The notes: generated by a model not told the origin, from the sequence alone. Counted from the first letter of the stretch, positions 39,279 to 48,887 are shown. The stretch is DNA of 59,712 nt from an uncultured Erythrobacter sp. (GCA_937969505.1 CALBWA010000020.1:1-59712), one strand, 5' to 3'. Program-made: numbers and translations.

Positions 39279-39728
39279 TTACTTTGCAATAGGTGCCGGA
39301 TCAGGATTTTCGGTCTGCGTTCGGCCGGCTTCCCGTTCAGCCTCCTCGGCCGCGCGCTCGGCGGCAATCTCTGCTTCAATTGCGTCTACATCGATGCCAG
39401 TTGCCCGTCCTAGTGAACGATAAAGCTCGCGTTTGCGTTCGGCGATCTCTTCTTGCTCTGCAGCCAGTGCGTCCTGCTCGCGCTGGTTTTCCTCGTTCGA
39501 TGCTATGATTTCGGCGTCGGTGCGGTTCGGTTCAAAGCTGGTAATGTATTCAATCGTCGGACGCTCTGGCGGATAATAGTATTTTTCTTTGGTCACCGCG
39601 TAGAGCAAGCCAAGCGACATCGTCACAGAAAATGCGAGGATCGGCCAACGATAGGGCGTAGGTTTTCTGAACTCGCTCCAAAAGTCGGCGATACCAGGAC
39701 CAGGATTGAAGCGGGATTTGCGTGGCAT
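39279..39728 (-). CDS. Single-pass membrane protein with coiled-coil tail
   Basis: This 149-residue protein has a short cytoplasmic N terminus and one membrane helix (about 29-45, PILAFSVTMSLGLLYAV). The long charged C terminus is rich in Glu/Ala/Arg and likely coiled coil (about 75-135). The YYYPPERPTIEYITSFEPNRTD segment follows the membrane. I recognise no family. The 239-bp gap upstream and the downstream DUF4402 gene do not suggest a function. Confidence 0.7.
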   Translation of the reverse strand: MPRKSRFNPGPGIADFWSEFRKPTPYRWPILAFSVTMSLGLLYAVTKEKYYYPPERPTIEYITSFEPNRTDAEIIASNEENQREQDALAAEQEEIAERKRELYRSLGRATGIDVDAIEAEIAAERAAEEAEREAGRTQTENPDPAPIAK

Positions 39729-39815
39729 TGCGATAACATAGTGACGCCGCCGCGCGGGCGCCAGTCCCGATCACAAATTCAGCTGTCGTTCTTCTGCCGC
39801 CTCGACCTGCTTGGC

Positions 39816-40385
39816 TTATTCGTAATCAACAGTGATCGGTATACGGCCTCGCAATGTGCCACCCAAAGCGGTGGCGACGTCGGTGAACAATGTGCCGGAA
39901 AACTGGAAGGTCAGCTGGCCATTGCCGTTGAGCGTGGTGAGAGCAGGCAGGTCGGTGACAATGTCGCGCATTATGGCTTCTCCGCCACCCGGGTCGGCCA
40001 TGACGATCTCTGTTGGCAGATCGACGCGTATGGGTTGGCGCGGTTCTCCGATGATGATGGCACGACCCTGCACGGGCATTCCGCCCAAATCATCAATTTC
40101 TCCGATCACTGTCTTCTGCCCGGTGTTGAGGTCGAGGATGACCCGACCGTTGCCGTCACCCAGCAACACGAGACGACCAAAGTCGACATCGCTTTCAACC
40201 GTGATGACAAGCTCGCGGCAATTCGGATTTTGTACATTGGCGTTGCCATTGGCGGTGCATCCTGGCGGTTGCGAATTGCCCCCTCCATTGCCATTGCCGT
40301 TTCCACGGCTTTGCGCCGCCACTGAAGTGTCCAGTGTCGCAAGCAAGGCACAGGTCAGTGCCAGAAGGAAAGCCAGCCGAAACAT
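39816..40385 (-). CDS. DUF4402 secreted protein
   Basis: This 189-residue protein has a signal peptide ending near residue 24 (DTSVAAQ) and a Gly/Asn-rich linker with two cysteines (PPGCTAN, NPNCREL). The beta-rich domain with DVDFGRLVLL, GQGR-like strands and the final RIPITVDYE is typical of DUF4402. The family resembles chaperone-usher pilin subunits and adhesive domains. No usher or chaperone is close by, so it is an orphan or a surface protein secreted by other means. Confidence 0.82.
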   Translation of the reverse strand: MFRLAFLLALTCALLATLDTSVAAQSRGNGNGNGGGNSQPPGCTANGNANVQNPNCRELVITVESDVDFGRLVLLGDGNGRVILDLNTGQKTVIGEIDDLGGMPVQGRAIIIGEPRQPIRVDLPTEIVMADPGGGEAIMRDIVTDLPALTTLNGNGQLTFQFSGTLFTDVATALGGTLRGRIPITVDYE

Positions 40386-40474
40386 GACCGTTTCCTAGCC
40401 AATCAAGGTAAATGAATGGTTACGAGGAGAGGCGACGACTGGCTTGCCGGTTCGCGGCGAACGACCGAGTAACT

Positions 40475-41209
40475 TCAGCCAAAATGGGTGTAGAGTTTGC
40501 GCCCATTATCCTTCAGCCAGCGATCGGCCTGAGTAACCTCACCCTCGAACAGATGATCAAGCAGCGCGTGGAAAGCCGGACTATGATCGAAGTGGATCAA
40601 ATGCGCCACTTCATGCGCGACCACCGAACGGCGCACGCAATCGGGCGCCTGCACCAACCGCCAGTTCAGCCGGATGCGCTGCCGGTCTGAACAACTGCCC
40701 CAGCGTTTCTGCGCGCGAGATAAGGCAATGGGTGGGCAATCGATCCCCGCCAAGTCGCAGTAATTGCGCGCATCGTTTTCGAATAAGGATAGCGCGCTGC
40801 GTTCAAGCCATTGCCGCAATCTTCGTTCTAGTGAGGACAGTGGTCCACCCACCTGCAATACCCCATTGGTCAAAGCCGGATTTCGCGGATGTCCGTCTTG
40901 CCACTCTACCTGCACCTGCCGCCCGCGATAAGACAAGATGCTGCCAGGGCCTGGCCTCTCGCGAGGGGGTATCTTGGCGTGCTGCGTGGCCAACCATTCT
41001 TGTCGCGACTTGGCGAAGTCGAGTGCGTCGGCAGTACGCGCCCAAGACGGCATTGTGATTCGGACCTCGCTGCCGTCAGGGGCCAGTCGCAAGGTCAGCC
41101 GACGAGCCTTGGCGTGGCGGCGCAAAACAATCGGCAGGCTGATAGTGCCAAGGGTTATTTGGGGGTCTTGGCGATCACGTTGCAGCCAGTCGATCACGGC
41201 GTATCCCAT
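40475..41209 (-). CDS. YgjP-like metal-dependent hydrolase (M48-related)
   Basis: This 244-residue protein has the zinc motif HEVAHLIHFDHS, a third ligand (Asp/His) downstream and a KRWGSCS segment that is the DUF45/YgjP signature. The family is a minimal zinc metallopeptidase fold of unclear substrate. It is the third gene of an operon with the YcgN-like and Sco genes and overlaps the former by 16 nt. Confidence 0.88.
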   Translation of the reverse strand: MGYAVIDWLQRDRQDPQITLGTISLPIVLRRHAKARRLTLRLAPDGSEVRITMPSWARTADALDFAKSRQEWLATQHAKIPPRERPGPGSILSYRGRQVQVEWQDGHPRNPALTNGVLQVGGPLSSLERRLRQWLERSALSLFENDARNYCDLAGIDCPPIALSRAQKRWGSCSDRQRIRLNWRLVQAPDCVRRSVVAHEVAHLIHFDHSPAFHALLDHLFEGEVTQADRWLKDNGRKLYTHFG

Positions 41210-41637
41210 TCGACAATGTGATGTTCAAGTGGTCCGGCCTGCTGTTCGTTTACAACCCGACCGGCAACCGAGACCCCGGCACGTTTGACAGCTTCTCGGT
41301 CACCGCTGAGCAAGTAATGCCAATCCTTGAGCGGCTTACCCTGCGCGCGCAGGCGATAGGCACAGCTTTGCGGTAACCAAGGCACATTGTGGACAATCTT
41401 CAGAGTCAGGCGCAGGCAATCCGGTACAAATGCCTTCCGATTGCGATAGTCGCTGCATTGCGCGCTGCTCGTATCTAGCAATTTGCAGGCAACATTGGTG
41501 TCTTCGATTGCGCCTGTATCGGCGTCCTCGATCTTGTGCAGACAGCATCGCCCACAGCCATCGCACAAGGCTTCCCATTCGGCTCTGGTCAATGCTTCCA
41601 GCGGCATTTCCCAGAAATGGTCTCTCAACTCACCCAT
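41194..41637 (-). CDS. YcgN/UPF0260 cysteine-cluster protein
   Basis: This 147-residue protein has the N-terminal cysteine cluster CDGCGRCC and further cysteines (ACKLL, QCSDY, DCLRL, SCAYRL). This pattern defines the YkgJ/UPF0260 families, which may bind a zinc or iron-sulfur centre. It overlaps the Sco gene by 13 nt and the YgjP gene by 16 nt. The role is unknown; the family is widespread in Gram-negatives. Confidence 0.88.
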   Translation of the reverse strand: MGELRDHFWEMPLEALTRAEWEALCDGCGRCCLHKIEDADTGAIEDTNVACKLLDTSSAQCSDYRNRKAFVPDCLRLTLKIVHNVPWLPQSCAYRLRAQGKPLKDWHYLLSGDREAVKRAGVSVAGRVVNEQQAGPLEHHIVEWDTP

Positions 41638-42260
41638 TTGGCCAGCTCTGCAGCGACGGCCTCTGGGCCTTGATCGGCGGGCAGGGTTGCCAATGGTTCG
41701 CCAGCAGGGCCGAACAGGTAAACAATGGCGGAATGATCGACCAGATAACCGCCCCCCGGAGTGTCCTGGCCACGTTCATAGTAAATGCGGAAGTTGTCAG
41801 CCGCTTGCTTCACTTGTTCGTGCGATCCAGTCAGTCCGATCAAATTATCCGAAAACGCGGCAGCAAATTCGCCGACAATGGACGGGGTATCTCGCTCCGG
41901 ATCGACCGAGATGAAGATCGGCTGGACCCTGCTGGCGCGCTCTGGCTGACGTTGTGCGAACATGTTCAGGCCCCTGATGGTGCGCTGAACATCGTTGGGA
42001 CAGATATCGGGGCAATAGGTGAAACCGAAATAGACGATCCGGTATTTCCCTTCAAAATCGTCCCAGACAACGGTTTCGCCATCCTTATTGACCAGCTCGA
42101 ACGGGCCACCAATATCTGCACCTTCAAGCGGTGCGCCCATTTGTGCCGTTTCAGAACCAGCACTGTCCTCGCTTGGCGCTGAACACGCGGTCAACGCAAT
42201 TGAAGCAACAATTGCTGCGGTGTATTTCAAATATCTGCTTGGCATGGCGTCGCGGTTCAT
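41625..42260 (-). CDS. Sco-family copper chaperone lipoprotein
   Basis: This 211-residue protein has a lipobox (IALTACSA) and a thioredoxin-like domain. The copper-binding cysteines are in FTYCPDICP (CxxxC), and the partner His is in LVDHSAIVY. Sco proteins deliver copper to, or reduce, the Cu-A site of cytochrome c oxidase in the periplasm. It is the first gene of the operon. The ribosome site is weak, and an ATG five codons later is possible. Confidence 0.92.
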   Translation of the reverse strand: MNRDAMPSRYLKYTAAIVASIALTACSAPSEDSAGSETAQMGAPLEGADIGGPFELVNKDGETVVWDDFEGKYRIVYFGFTYCPDICPNDVQRTIRGLNMFAQRQPERASRVQPIFISVDPERDTPSIVGEFAAAFSDNLIGLTGSHEQVKQAADNFRIYYERGQDTPGGGYLVDHSAIVYLFGPAGEPLATLPADQGPEAVAAELAKWVS

Positions 42261-42331
42261 CGTCTGCTAACTGATCGGGGCTCAAGGCGAGTTGATGGCC
42301 TATTTGGCAGTGTTTGTGAAAGGATAACAGC

Positions 42332-42955
42332 ATGGCTGGCGCCGTTATGCGCAGTTTGGCGGTTGGTTTGACGGTTTTGAGTGCGGCTTTTGCCGTTCCA
42401 GCAAGTGCGCAACTGTTCTCTGACGGATACGAATTTCTCGAAGCAGTCAAGGATCGCGATGGCGACGCGGTGACCCAGGCACTGAACGAGCCGGGCAATG
42501 TGCTGATTAACAGCCGCGATATAACTTCGGGCGAAACTGCACTGCATATCGTGACGGCTAGGCGGGATGCGACCTGGGTAAAATTTCTGACGCAGCGCGG
42601 TGCCAATCCGAATATCGCTGACAAAAAAGGCGTTATGCCGCTGCAGCTGGCTGTCACGCTCGGCGAAATCGATTCAGTAGAAGCGCTGTTGAAGGCCGGC
42701 GCGCGGGTTGACGTGGCCGATACATCCGGCGAAACGCCCTTGATCGCAGCTGTGCACAGGCGCGATACCTCCATCATTCGTATGCTTCTAGACAAAGGCG
42801 CCAACCCTGACCGGACCGATAATTCGGGCCGCACCGCGCGAGACTACGCGAGGCTATTAACCGCCAACAAGCGGATCTTGGACGAATTTGAGCGTGCCGA
42901 CGAGAAACGCGCTGCTGCCGGCGCGACGGGTGGCAATTACGGGCCGAGTATTTGA
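42332..42955 (+). CDS. Exported ankyrin-repeat protein
   Basis: This 207-residue protein has a signal peptide ending near residue 27 (AVPASAQ). It has four ankyrin repeats (about 65-190) with the pattern GETALHIV...GANPNIAD, GVMPLQLAV...GARVDVAD and GETPLIAAV...GANPDRTD. It is probably periplasmic and works by protein binding. Its TGA overlaps the ATG of the COQ9 gene in TGATG, so the two are coupled. Confidence 0.9.
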   Translation: MAGAVMRSLAVGLTVLSAAFAVPASAQLFSDGYEFLEAVKDRDGDAVTQALNEPGNVLINSRDITSGETALHIVTARRDATWVKFLTQRGANPNIADKKGVMPLQLAVTLGEIDSVEALLKAGARVDVADTSGETPLIAAVHRRDTSIIRMLLDKGANPDRTDNSGRTARDYARLLTANKRILDEFERADEKRAAAGATGGNYGPSI

Positions 42956-43632
42956 TGGCTAATCCGTATGCACCCGCGGATATGAATGATCTGACCCTGG
43001 ACGAACTGCGTTTGGCGATGGCAGGTGAAGTGGCTTCGGCAGCGATTTTCGACGGGTGGAGCGAAACCGCTTTGCTGCATGCAGCCGAGATGGCAGGGGT
43101 TGATCCTGATGTGGCGAAGCTGGCCTATCCCGGCGGTGCGATGGAAATGATCGGTGCGTGGATAGCGTCAATCGATCTGGCGATGGTCGATGCACTGCCG
43201 CCTGAGAAATTGGCCGAGATGAAGATTCGCGAGCGCATCCGGGCCTTGGTCACTTTCCGTCTTGAAGCGGTGACCGGTCTGGAAGAGGCACTGCGCCGGG
43301 CCATGGCGATCATGGCGATGCCGCAAAATGCGCCTAAATCCCTGCGGATGGGATGGAAAAGCGCCGACGCTATGTGGCGCCTGGCTGGTGATACGGCCAC
43401 TGATTACAACCATTACACCAAGCGGACGATTCTGGCGGGCATTTATGGTGCGACGCTCGCGGTGTTTGTTGACGATGACAGCGAGGGCAAGGCGAGCACG
43501 TATGCCTTTCTGGACCGGCGCATCGACGGAGTGATGCAGTTTGAGCAGGTGAAAGCCAAATGGCTCGGCCGCGAGCGTGAAACTTTCAGCGTCACCCGTT
43601 TTCTTGGCCGCTTGCGATATCCCGCACGCTGA
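42955..43632 (+). CDS. COQ9-family ubiquinone biosynthesis protein
   Basis: This protein of about 225 residues starts at MANPYAPAD in the TGATG overlap; a TTG one codon earlier is rejected. It is all-helical, with a TetR-like N-terminal fold (LAMAGEVASAAIFDGWSETALLHAAEMAGV) and the C-terminal COQ9 domain (SADAMWRLAGDTATDYNHYTKR). COQ9 binds lipids and presents intermediates to COQ7 in ubiquinone synthesis. It is typical of alphaproteobacteria. Confidence 0.92.
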   Translation: MANPYAPADMNDLTLDELRLAMAGEVASAAIFDGWSETALLHAAEMAGVDPDVAKLAYPGGAMEMIGAWIASIDLAMVDALPPEKLAEMKIRERIRALVTFRLEAVTGLEEALRRAMAIMAMPQNAPKSLRMGWKSADAMWRLAGDTATDYNHYTKRTILAGIYGATLAVFVDDDSEGKASTYAFLDRRIDGVMQFEQVKAKWLGRERETFSVTRFLGRLRYPAR

Positions 43633-43648
43633 AATCGTAATTTTCACT

Positions 43649-43669
43649 AATGATAATGAGTTGCAATTA
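43649..43669 (+). promoter_or_regulatory. Fur-box-like site before feoA
   Basis: AATGATAATGAGTTGCAATT lies 27 bp upstream of feoA. The left half matches the Fur consensus (GATAATGATAATCATTATC type) well; the right half is degenerate. Repression of ferrous iron uptake by Fur with iron is the likely meaning. Confidence 0.6.
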
Positions 43670-43695
43670 GCAGATGCCTCTGGCAGCGCTGGTGC

Positions 43696-43935
43696 ATGAC
43701 GCTTGACCAAATTACGCGGGGCAAGTCAGCCCGCATTTCGCATGTGGATTGGGATAAGCTCGCTGCTGCCGAGGGGCAGAGGTTGCGGGCGCTTGGTCTC
43801 GATGAAGGGGCACAGGTTTCGCTTGCGCATCGCGGCGTATTCGGCGGATCGGATCCGGTTGCGATCACAGTAGGCCGGATGACCGTAGCTGTCCGTCGCG
43901 CTCATGCTGCCGCCATGCATATTGAATTTGACTGA
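43696..43935 (+). CDS. feoA: FeoA, ferrous iron transport accessory protein
   Basis: This 79-residue protein has the SH3-like FeoA fold: residues 25-79 include EGQRLRALGLDEGAQVSLAH and DPVAITVGRMTVAVRRAHA. FeoA is a cytosolic partner of FeoB. The gene is 13 bp upstream of feoB and in one operon with it, behind a Fur-box-like site. Confidence 0.92.
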   Translation: MTLDQITRGKSARISHVDWDKLAAAEGQRLRALGLDEGAQVSLAHRGVFGGSDPVAITVGRMTVAVRRAHAAAMHIEFD

Positions 43936-43948
43936 AGGCCCTGACACG

Positions 43949-45814
43949 ATGGTCAATTCCAGCACTCCTGGTACGATTGCTCTGGTCGGCAATCCCAATG
44001 CAGGTAAGAGCGCGTTGTTCAATGCACTGACCGGTGCGCGGCAGAAAATCGCCAATTATCCCGGCGTCACGGTTGAACGAAAGGCAGGACGCATTTCTCT
44101 GCCCGATGGCGCAACTACCGAATTGCTTGATTTGCCAGGCAGTTATGGCCTGGCAGAGACCACCAGCCCAGATGAAGAAGTGACCAGCAAGGTCGTTCTA
44201 GGCGAGTTGCCGGATCAGGCGGCTCCTGATGTCATCGTGATTGTACTTGATGCTGCCAATCTGGAACAGCATCTGGTCTTCGCTCAAGAGGTCATTGCGC
44301 TTGGGCGACCCACCATCATCGCACTGAATATGGTTGACCTTGCCAAGCGTGACGGATTGGTGATCGATCCGCAGGCGCTTAGCAGTGCTTTGGGCGTTCC
44401 GGTTGTGCCAACGGTGGCAGTGCGTCGCCGTGGCCTCGACGAATTGCGCGCCGCCATTGCTGGGCTGGATACTGCGCATTCCGGCAATGAGGAGACGCGC
44501 CGCACCGGTCGGCTGACATTGCCCGAAAGGCGCCTTGCGGCACAGAACATCGCCAAGGCGGCCATTCTTTCAGAAAGCGGGACTCACAGGCTGCACGCGG
44601 GGCTCGACAAGGTGCTGCTCAATCCGTGGATCGGGCCGTTCATTCTTTTCAGCTTCCTGTTCATCATGTTTCAGGCGGTTTTTGCCTGGGCAGACCCGTT
44701 TATCGGCATCATCGAAGGCGCGACTGAGGCTGCATCCGGATTGGTCACGGCCAATCTGCCAGAGAGTTTTTTCCGCGACTTCCTGACCGAAGGACTGATC
44801 GCAGGAGTTGGCTCTGTGGTCGTGTTCTTGCCTCAAATCGTCATTCTGTTCGCCTTTATCCTAGTGATGGAGGCGAGCGGATATATGGCTCGCGCGGCGT
44901 TCCTGATGGACCGTCTGATGGCAGGCGTAGGCCTGTCCGGGCGCAGCTTTATTCCGCTGCTGTCGAGTTTCGCCTGCGCCATTCCCGGCATTATGGCGAC
45001 GCGCAGCATTGCTGATCCCAAGGACCGGCTGACGACAATTTTGATTGCGCCGCTGATGACTTGCTCTGCCCGCCTCCCGGTCTATGCCGTCATCATTGCC
45101 GCGGTCATCCCGGCCACCACCGTCGGACCCGGCATCGGGTTGCAAGGGCTGGTCCTGTTTGCCCTTTACATCGCCGGCATCGTAGGGGCGATGCTGGTTG
45201 CATTGATCCTGCGGCTGACTGTTACGCAGGGCGGGGCGAGCGGGCTGATCATGGAATTGCCGCGCTACCAATGGCCCCGCTTTAAAGACCTACTGCTCGG
45301 CCTGTGGCAGCGCGCCTGGGTCTTTCTGCGCCGGGCAGGCACGATCATCTTCGCCGCAACGGTCGTTCTGTGGCTGCTGCTGACCTTCCCCAAAGCTGAT
45401 CCGGGTGAGAGCCAGCTGGATGCCAGTTTTGCCGGACAGATCGCCACTGCGATGGAGCCTGCCTTCGAACCAATCGGTTTTAACCGCGAAATGACGCTGG
45501 CACTGGTGCCCGCAATGGCGGCGCGCGAAGTGGCCGTGGCCAGTCTGGCCACAACCTATGCGGTGGATGCCGATGATGACGAGGCAACCGAGGCAGCGTT
45601 GCGGGACCAGATCGCCGCGCGATGGAGTCTTCCCACCGCATTGGCTTTCCTTGCATGGTTTGTTTTCGCCCCGCAGTGCCTGTCTACCATCGCAGTTACG
45701 AGGCGCGAAACAAATGGGTGGAAATGGCCCATTTTCATGCTGGGGTATTTGTTCGCCTTGGCCTACATATTTGCGGGAATCACCTATTGGTCCGCGCTCG
45801 CCCTTAGGCTTTAG
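43949..45814 (+). CDS. feoB: FeoB, ferrous iron permease with GTPase domain
   Basis: This protein of about 621 residues starts at MVNSSTPG (43949). The N-terminal G domain has G1 GNPNAGKS (14-21), G3 DLPGSYGL and G4 NMVD, followed by a helical spacer. The membrane domain of about 10 helices contains two Gate motifs (SSFACAIPGIMATR and VPAMAAREV). It takes up Fe2+ through the inner membrane. Length is at the short end of the family. No feoC is seen. Confidence 0.95.
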   Translation: MVNSSTPGTIALVGNPNAGKSALFNALTGARQKIANYPGVTVERKAGRISLPDGATTELLDLPGSYGLAETTSPDEEVTSKVVLGELPDQAAPDVIVIVLDAANLEQHLVFAQEVIALGRPTIIALNMVDLAKRDGLVIDPQALSSALGVPVVPTVAVRRRGLDELRAAIAGLDTAHSGNEETRRTGRLTLPERRLAAQNIAKAAILSESGTHRLHAGLDKVLLNPWIGPFILFSFLFIMFQAVFAWADPFIGIIEGATEAASGLVTANLPESFFRDFLTEGLIAGVGSVVVFLPQIVILFAFILVMEASGYMARAAFLMDRLMAGVGLSGRSFIPLLSSFACAIPGIMATRSIADPKDRLTTILIAPLMTCSARLPVYAVIIAAVIPATTVGPGIGLQGLVLFALYIAGIVGAMLVALILRLTVTQGGASGLIMELPRYQWPRFKDLLLGLWQRAWVFLRRAGTIIFAATVVLWLLLTFPKADPGESQLDASFAGQIATAMEPAFEPIGFNREMTLALVPAMAAREVAVASLATTYAVDADDDEATEAALRDQIAARWSLPTALAFLAWFVFAPQCLSTIAVTRRETNGWKWPIFMLGYLFALAYIFAGITYWSALALRL

Positions 45815-45845
45815 CGCGGCTCGTTCGATATGAAGGAAATGCGAA

Positions 45846-46367
45846 ATGGCCGGGTCACTGAATAAAGTCATGCTTATCGGAAATCTGGGAGCTGACCCGG
45901 AAATCCGCAGCTTTCAGAACGGCGGCAAGGTTGCCAATCTGCGCATCGCCACCAGCGAATCCTGGAAAGATCGCAACACGGGCGAACGCCAGGAACGCAC
46001 CGAATGGCACACGGTCGCAATTTTCTCTGAAGGATTGGTCAATGTGGTCGAAAATTACCTGAAGAAAGGCTCCAAAGTCTTTGTCGAAGGCAAATTGCAA
46101 ACCCGTAAATGGCAGGATCAGCAGGGCAATGACCGCTACTCGACCGAAGTTGTGCTGCGCGGCTTTGATGGCACATTGACCATGCTCGACGGACGCAGCG
46201 GCGGCGGCGGCGGCCAAGGTGGCGGTTATGGTGGCGGCGGAAACGGCGGCGGATCAGGCGGCGGCTGGAATCAGGGCGGCGGCTCGGGAGGCTCCGGTGG
46301 CGGCGGCAACCAAGGTGGCAATCAGGGCGGCGGCTATGATGATTTGGACGACGATATCCCGTTTTGA
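45846..46367 (+). CDS. ssb: Single-stranded DNA-binding protein
   Basis: This 173-residue protein has the OB fold at about 1-110 ([21 protein letters not shown]), with the WHTVAIF and [11 protein letters not shown] strands. A long Gly/Gln/Asn-rich linker follows. The acidic tip DDDIPF recruits repair and replication partners. It is likely transcribed from its own promoter in the 31-bp gap after feoB or by read-through. Confidence 0.97.
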   Translation: MAGSLNKVMLIGNLGADPEIRSFQNGGKVANLRIATSESWKDRNTGERQERTEWHTVAIFSEGLVNVVENYLKKGSKVFVEGKLQTRKWQDQQGNDRYSTEVVLRGFDGTLTMLDGRSGGGGGQGGGYGGGGNGGGSGGGWNQGGGSGGSGGGGNQGGNQGGGYDDLDDDIPF

Positions 46368-46518
46368 TAGAGCTGCAGCCGAGTAGACGTTTTGCCGCGC
46401 TGGCGCAAAGCGACTGCTAGCGGCCCGATTGCAACTGTGTTTGTATCACATACTGGCAGGAAAAAGCTGCTGCTGGTGCCCAATTGCCGGGAAGTTCGAT
46501 TGGGCTTAATGCTGGGTG

Positions 46519-47061
46519 ATGGCCGACATTTCACTGACAACCGATCGCCTCTTGCTGCGAAGGTGGCAATCTGACGATATCCAAGTCTTCGCAGCCATGT
46601 GCAGTGATCCTGCTGTGATGCGATACATAGGAGCAGGAAACACCCTCAGCCCTGAGCAAACCGAGCAATCTGTTAGGGGGTTCGAGCGCGAATGGGATGA
46701 GAAAGGCTTCGGCCTGTTTGCAGTCGAGCTGCTGGAAGACAAATCCTTCATCGGTTTTACCGGCCTATCAGAACCTGCTTTTCTTCCTGAAATCATGCCT
46801 GCAGTCGAGATCGGTTGGCGCTTGGCGCAGAAATATTGGGGGTGCGGATACGCAAGCGAGGCAGCGCGAGCGACGCTCGAGTTTGGCTTCACGGATCGGA
46901 ACATTCCATCCATTGTCAGCATCGTTCAGAGCGGGTATGAGGCATCGCGCAAAATAATCAAAAAACTCGGTATGCATTTTGATCGGCAAACCCATGACCC
47001 GACTTGCGATCGCTTGGTCGAGGTGTATCGAATACAGCACAATAGCCTGCATCGCGATTAG
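46519..47061 (+). CDS. GNAT-family acetyltransferase (RimJ-like)
   Basis: This protein of about 180 residues starts at MADISLTTDRLLLRRW; a GTG one codon earlier is possible. It has the RimJ/RimL-type GNAT layout, with TDRLLLRRWQ and an acetyl-CoA loop region QKYWGCGYASEA. The C-terminal segment SRKIIKKLGMHF is the conserved end of the fold. It acetylates an amino group of a protein or small molecule. No operon context helps. The 151-bp gap before it is empty. Confidence 0.9.
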   Translation: MADISLTTDRLLLRRWQSDDIQVFAAMCSDPAVMRYIGAGNTLSPEQTEQSVRGFEREWDEKGFGLFAVELLEDKSFIGFTGLSEPAFLPEIMPAVEIGWRLAQKYWGCGYASEAARATLEFGFTDRNIPSIVSIVQSGYEASRKIIKKLGMHFDRQTHDPTCDRLVEVYRIQHNSLHRD

Positions 47062-47159
47062 CACGCCGAACGGCAAATCAAGTAATGCGGGTGTCTTTCG
47101 CAGTCATCGTGTCCAGACGAAATGGCTAAATTCCTGGCTTAGAAACAGGAGCCCCAACC

Positions 47160-47693
47160 TTACCCTTTTTTCAGACCCTTGAGCAGGTCGGCCAGCGGGC
47201 CGTCCTGCTCCCCCTCCGCCACAATCCCTGCCTCTGCCCGAAAAGTATCGGCATCGGGCCCCTCGGCATAGGGATCAATCGCAAGTCCCAAAGTCTGGGC
47301 TATCGCTTCACCCAAGTCGAAGGTTTCGCCTGAATATTCTATTTCGTCCCGATCATCGAGAGACAGATCAACTTCGATGACCTCTTCTGGATCACCGCTG
47401 GCCAGTGCGGGGCTTTCCTCAACAAAGCGCAGGCGGACAGGTTCCAAGATGTCGGTTGCAAAGTTATCGCCGGATACCGAGCAGCTCTGGATTATCGCGG
47501 CGGTCAATTCGCCGGTCCCAAGGATCGCTTTGCCGTCAGGTTCCAGCTCAACAATTGCACGCAAATCAGTAATCTCCGTGATCCCGAAACGTTGCGCGAG
47601 CGCAGCGCGCTCCTCGGCATTGGCCGTGATCGCGACTGGATCGCTTGGCAGTTGCCGGTCCGTGATCGGGCGGGAGAATTCAGATGGGGTCAC
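47160..47693 (-). CDS. DUF177 (YceD) protein
   Basis: This 177-residue protein has the conserved segment IIQSCSVSGDNFATDI and an acidic C-terminal half. YceD proteins are linked to 23S rRNA maturation in bacteria and plastids. It overlaps the CBP3-type gene by 4 nt, the usual arrangement in alphaproteobacteria, and no rpmF gene follows. Confidence 0.88.
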   Translation of the reverse strand: MTPSEFSRPITDRQLPSDPVAITANAEERAALAQRFGITEITDLRAIVELEPDGKAILGTGELTAAIIQSCSVSGDNFATDILEPVRLRFVEESPALASGDPEEVIEVDLSLDDRDEIEYSGETFDLGEAIAQTLGLAIDPYAEGPDADTFRAEAGIVAEGEQDGPLADLLKGLKKG

Positions 47694-48211
47694 TGCAGAT
47701 TGTCCGCCGCCAAAATCGCATCGTCATCCAGCTGTGCCAGCCGGGTGGACATGGCCAGCAGTTTGCCAGCGACACATGACGCAGAACCGTCATCCAGAAA
47801 GGTAATGTTTCGATCGGCTGCGCTGGTCAGCCCGGCCAAGGGGTCATCTTGACCAATTGCGTCTCTATAGGCTCCCAATCGACCGCCCATGGCCGCCATC
47901 AATTTGCCCATGCGTTTGCCCACGACCACATCATTGGTACCCAATTCGCGCAACTGCCCGTCCATATCTTCAACAAACAATTCTGTGATCAAGGCACTGT
48001 AGGGACGCAATTCGTCGCTCGCTTCCACCCGGATCAAAACGACCGAAAGCACGGCAGTGACCATGTCGAAGCGGCCATCGACCGTGTCGGAAACCTTGCA
48101 TTCAGCGTACCAATCCGGCGTTCGGGCCAGCTCAATCACCTGATGCCACAAGGGTCGAACAGCCTCGCGTGGGTCAGGCTGGGTGGCAAAAAGTCTGGAA
48201 AGAAATGACAT
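47690..48211 (-). CDS. Ubiquinol-cytochrome c chaperone (CBP3 type)
   Basis: This protein of about 173 residues starts at MSFLSRLFA (48211); 17 codons of upstream reading are rejected. The UPF0174/CBP3 domain covers most of it (AVRPLWHQVIELARTPDWY and LFVEDMDGQLRELG). The family helps cytochrome b assembly in the bc1 complex. It is coupled to the DUF177 gene by a 4-nt overlap. Confidence 0.9.
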   Translation of the reverse strand: MSFLSRLFATQPDPREAVRPLWHQVIELARTPDWYAECKVSDTVDGRFDMVTAVLSVVLIRVEASDELRPYSALITELFVEDMDGQLRELGTNDVVVGKRMGKLMAAMGGRLGAYRDAIGQDDPLAGLTSAADRNITFLDDGSASCVAGKLLAMSTRLAQLDDDAILAADNLQ

Positions 48212-48434
48212 AAGCGAAAGTGTTTCCCGAGTAAGAAATTGCGAACAGACATGCTGCTGCACGCGCGGTGTTCATCCCGAATTCAAACGGTAATGCCCAC
48301 ACCTTCGTTCCGGCAGCGTTGCATGGTGCGAAGCATGGCATTAAGGCTTGCTGCGGAATATAGGTACTGGACTGTCCCGAGCCAATATGTCGCGGACAGT
48401 TCGGATCGAAAAGCGAGAAAAGGTTGGCGGATTG

Positions 48435-48887
48435 ATGAACATGCACAAGGCGATTGGATTTGGCCTTATTGCAACCGCGGGGCTTGCCCTGACGGGGTGC
48501 AGTTCAATCCGCGAATCGCGGGGCTATGTGGTCGATAATGTACTGGTCCAGTCGGTTCAGCCAGGCATTGATAACCAGCGCTCGGTGGAAGGTACCTTGG
48601 GGCGGCCGACCTTCACCAGCCAGTTCGGCGATCCGACTTGGTATTACGTTTCTTCCGTCACAGGCCGCAAACCCTTTGTTCGGCCGCGCATCGAATCGCA
48701 TGCAGTGATTGCGGTGAAGTTTGATGATGCAGGCAATGTCCTTTCGGCAGAACGAACTGGCATTGATCAGGTCGTGCGCTTGCGCCCTGATGGCGATGAA
48801 ACGCCAACTTTGGGCAGAGAGCGCGGCTTCCTTGAAGATCTGTTCGGCAATATTGGCCAGGTTGGCGCTGGCGGTCCTGCCGCCTGA
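48435..48887 (+). CDS. bamE: BamE outer-membrane assembly lipoprotein
   Basis: This protein of about 150 residues starts at MNMHKAIGF (48435). The lipobox LALTGCSS anchors it, followed by the SmpA/OmlA domain (about 35-125) with GTLGRPTFTSQFGDPTWYYVS. BamE is part of the complex that folds outer-membrane proteins. It ends in a perfect hairpin that covers the stop codon. It stands just upstream of hslVU but is separated by the hairpin and a promoter. Confidence 0.9.
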   Translation: MNMHKAIGFGLIATAGLALTGCSSIRESRGYVVDNVLVQSVQPGIDNQRSVEGTLGRPTFTSQFGDPTWYYVSSVTGRKPFVRPRIESHAVIAVKFDDAGNVLSAERTGIDQVVRLRPDGDETPTLGRERGFLEDLFGNIGQVGAGGPAA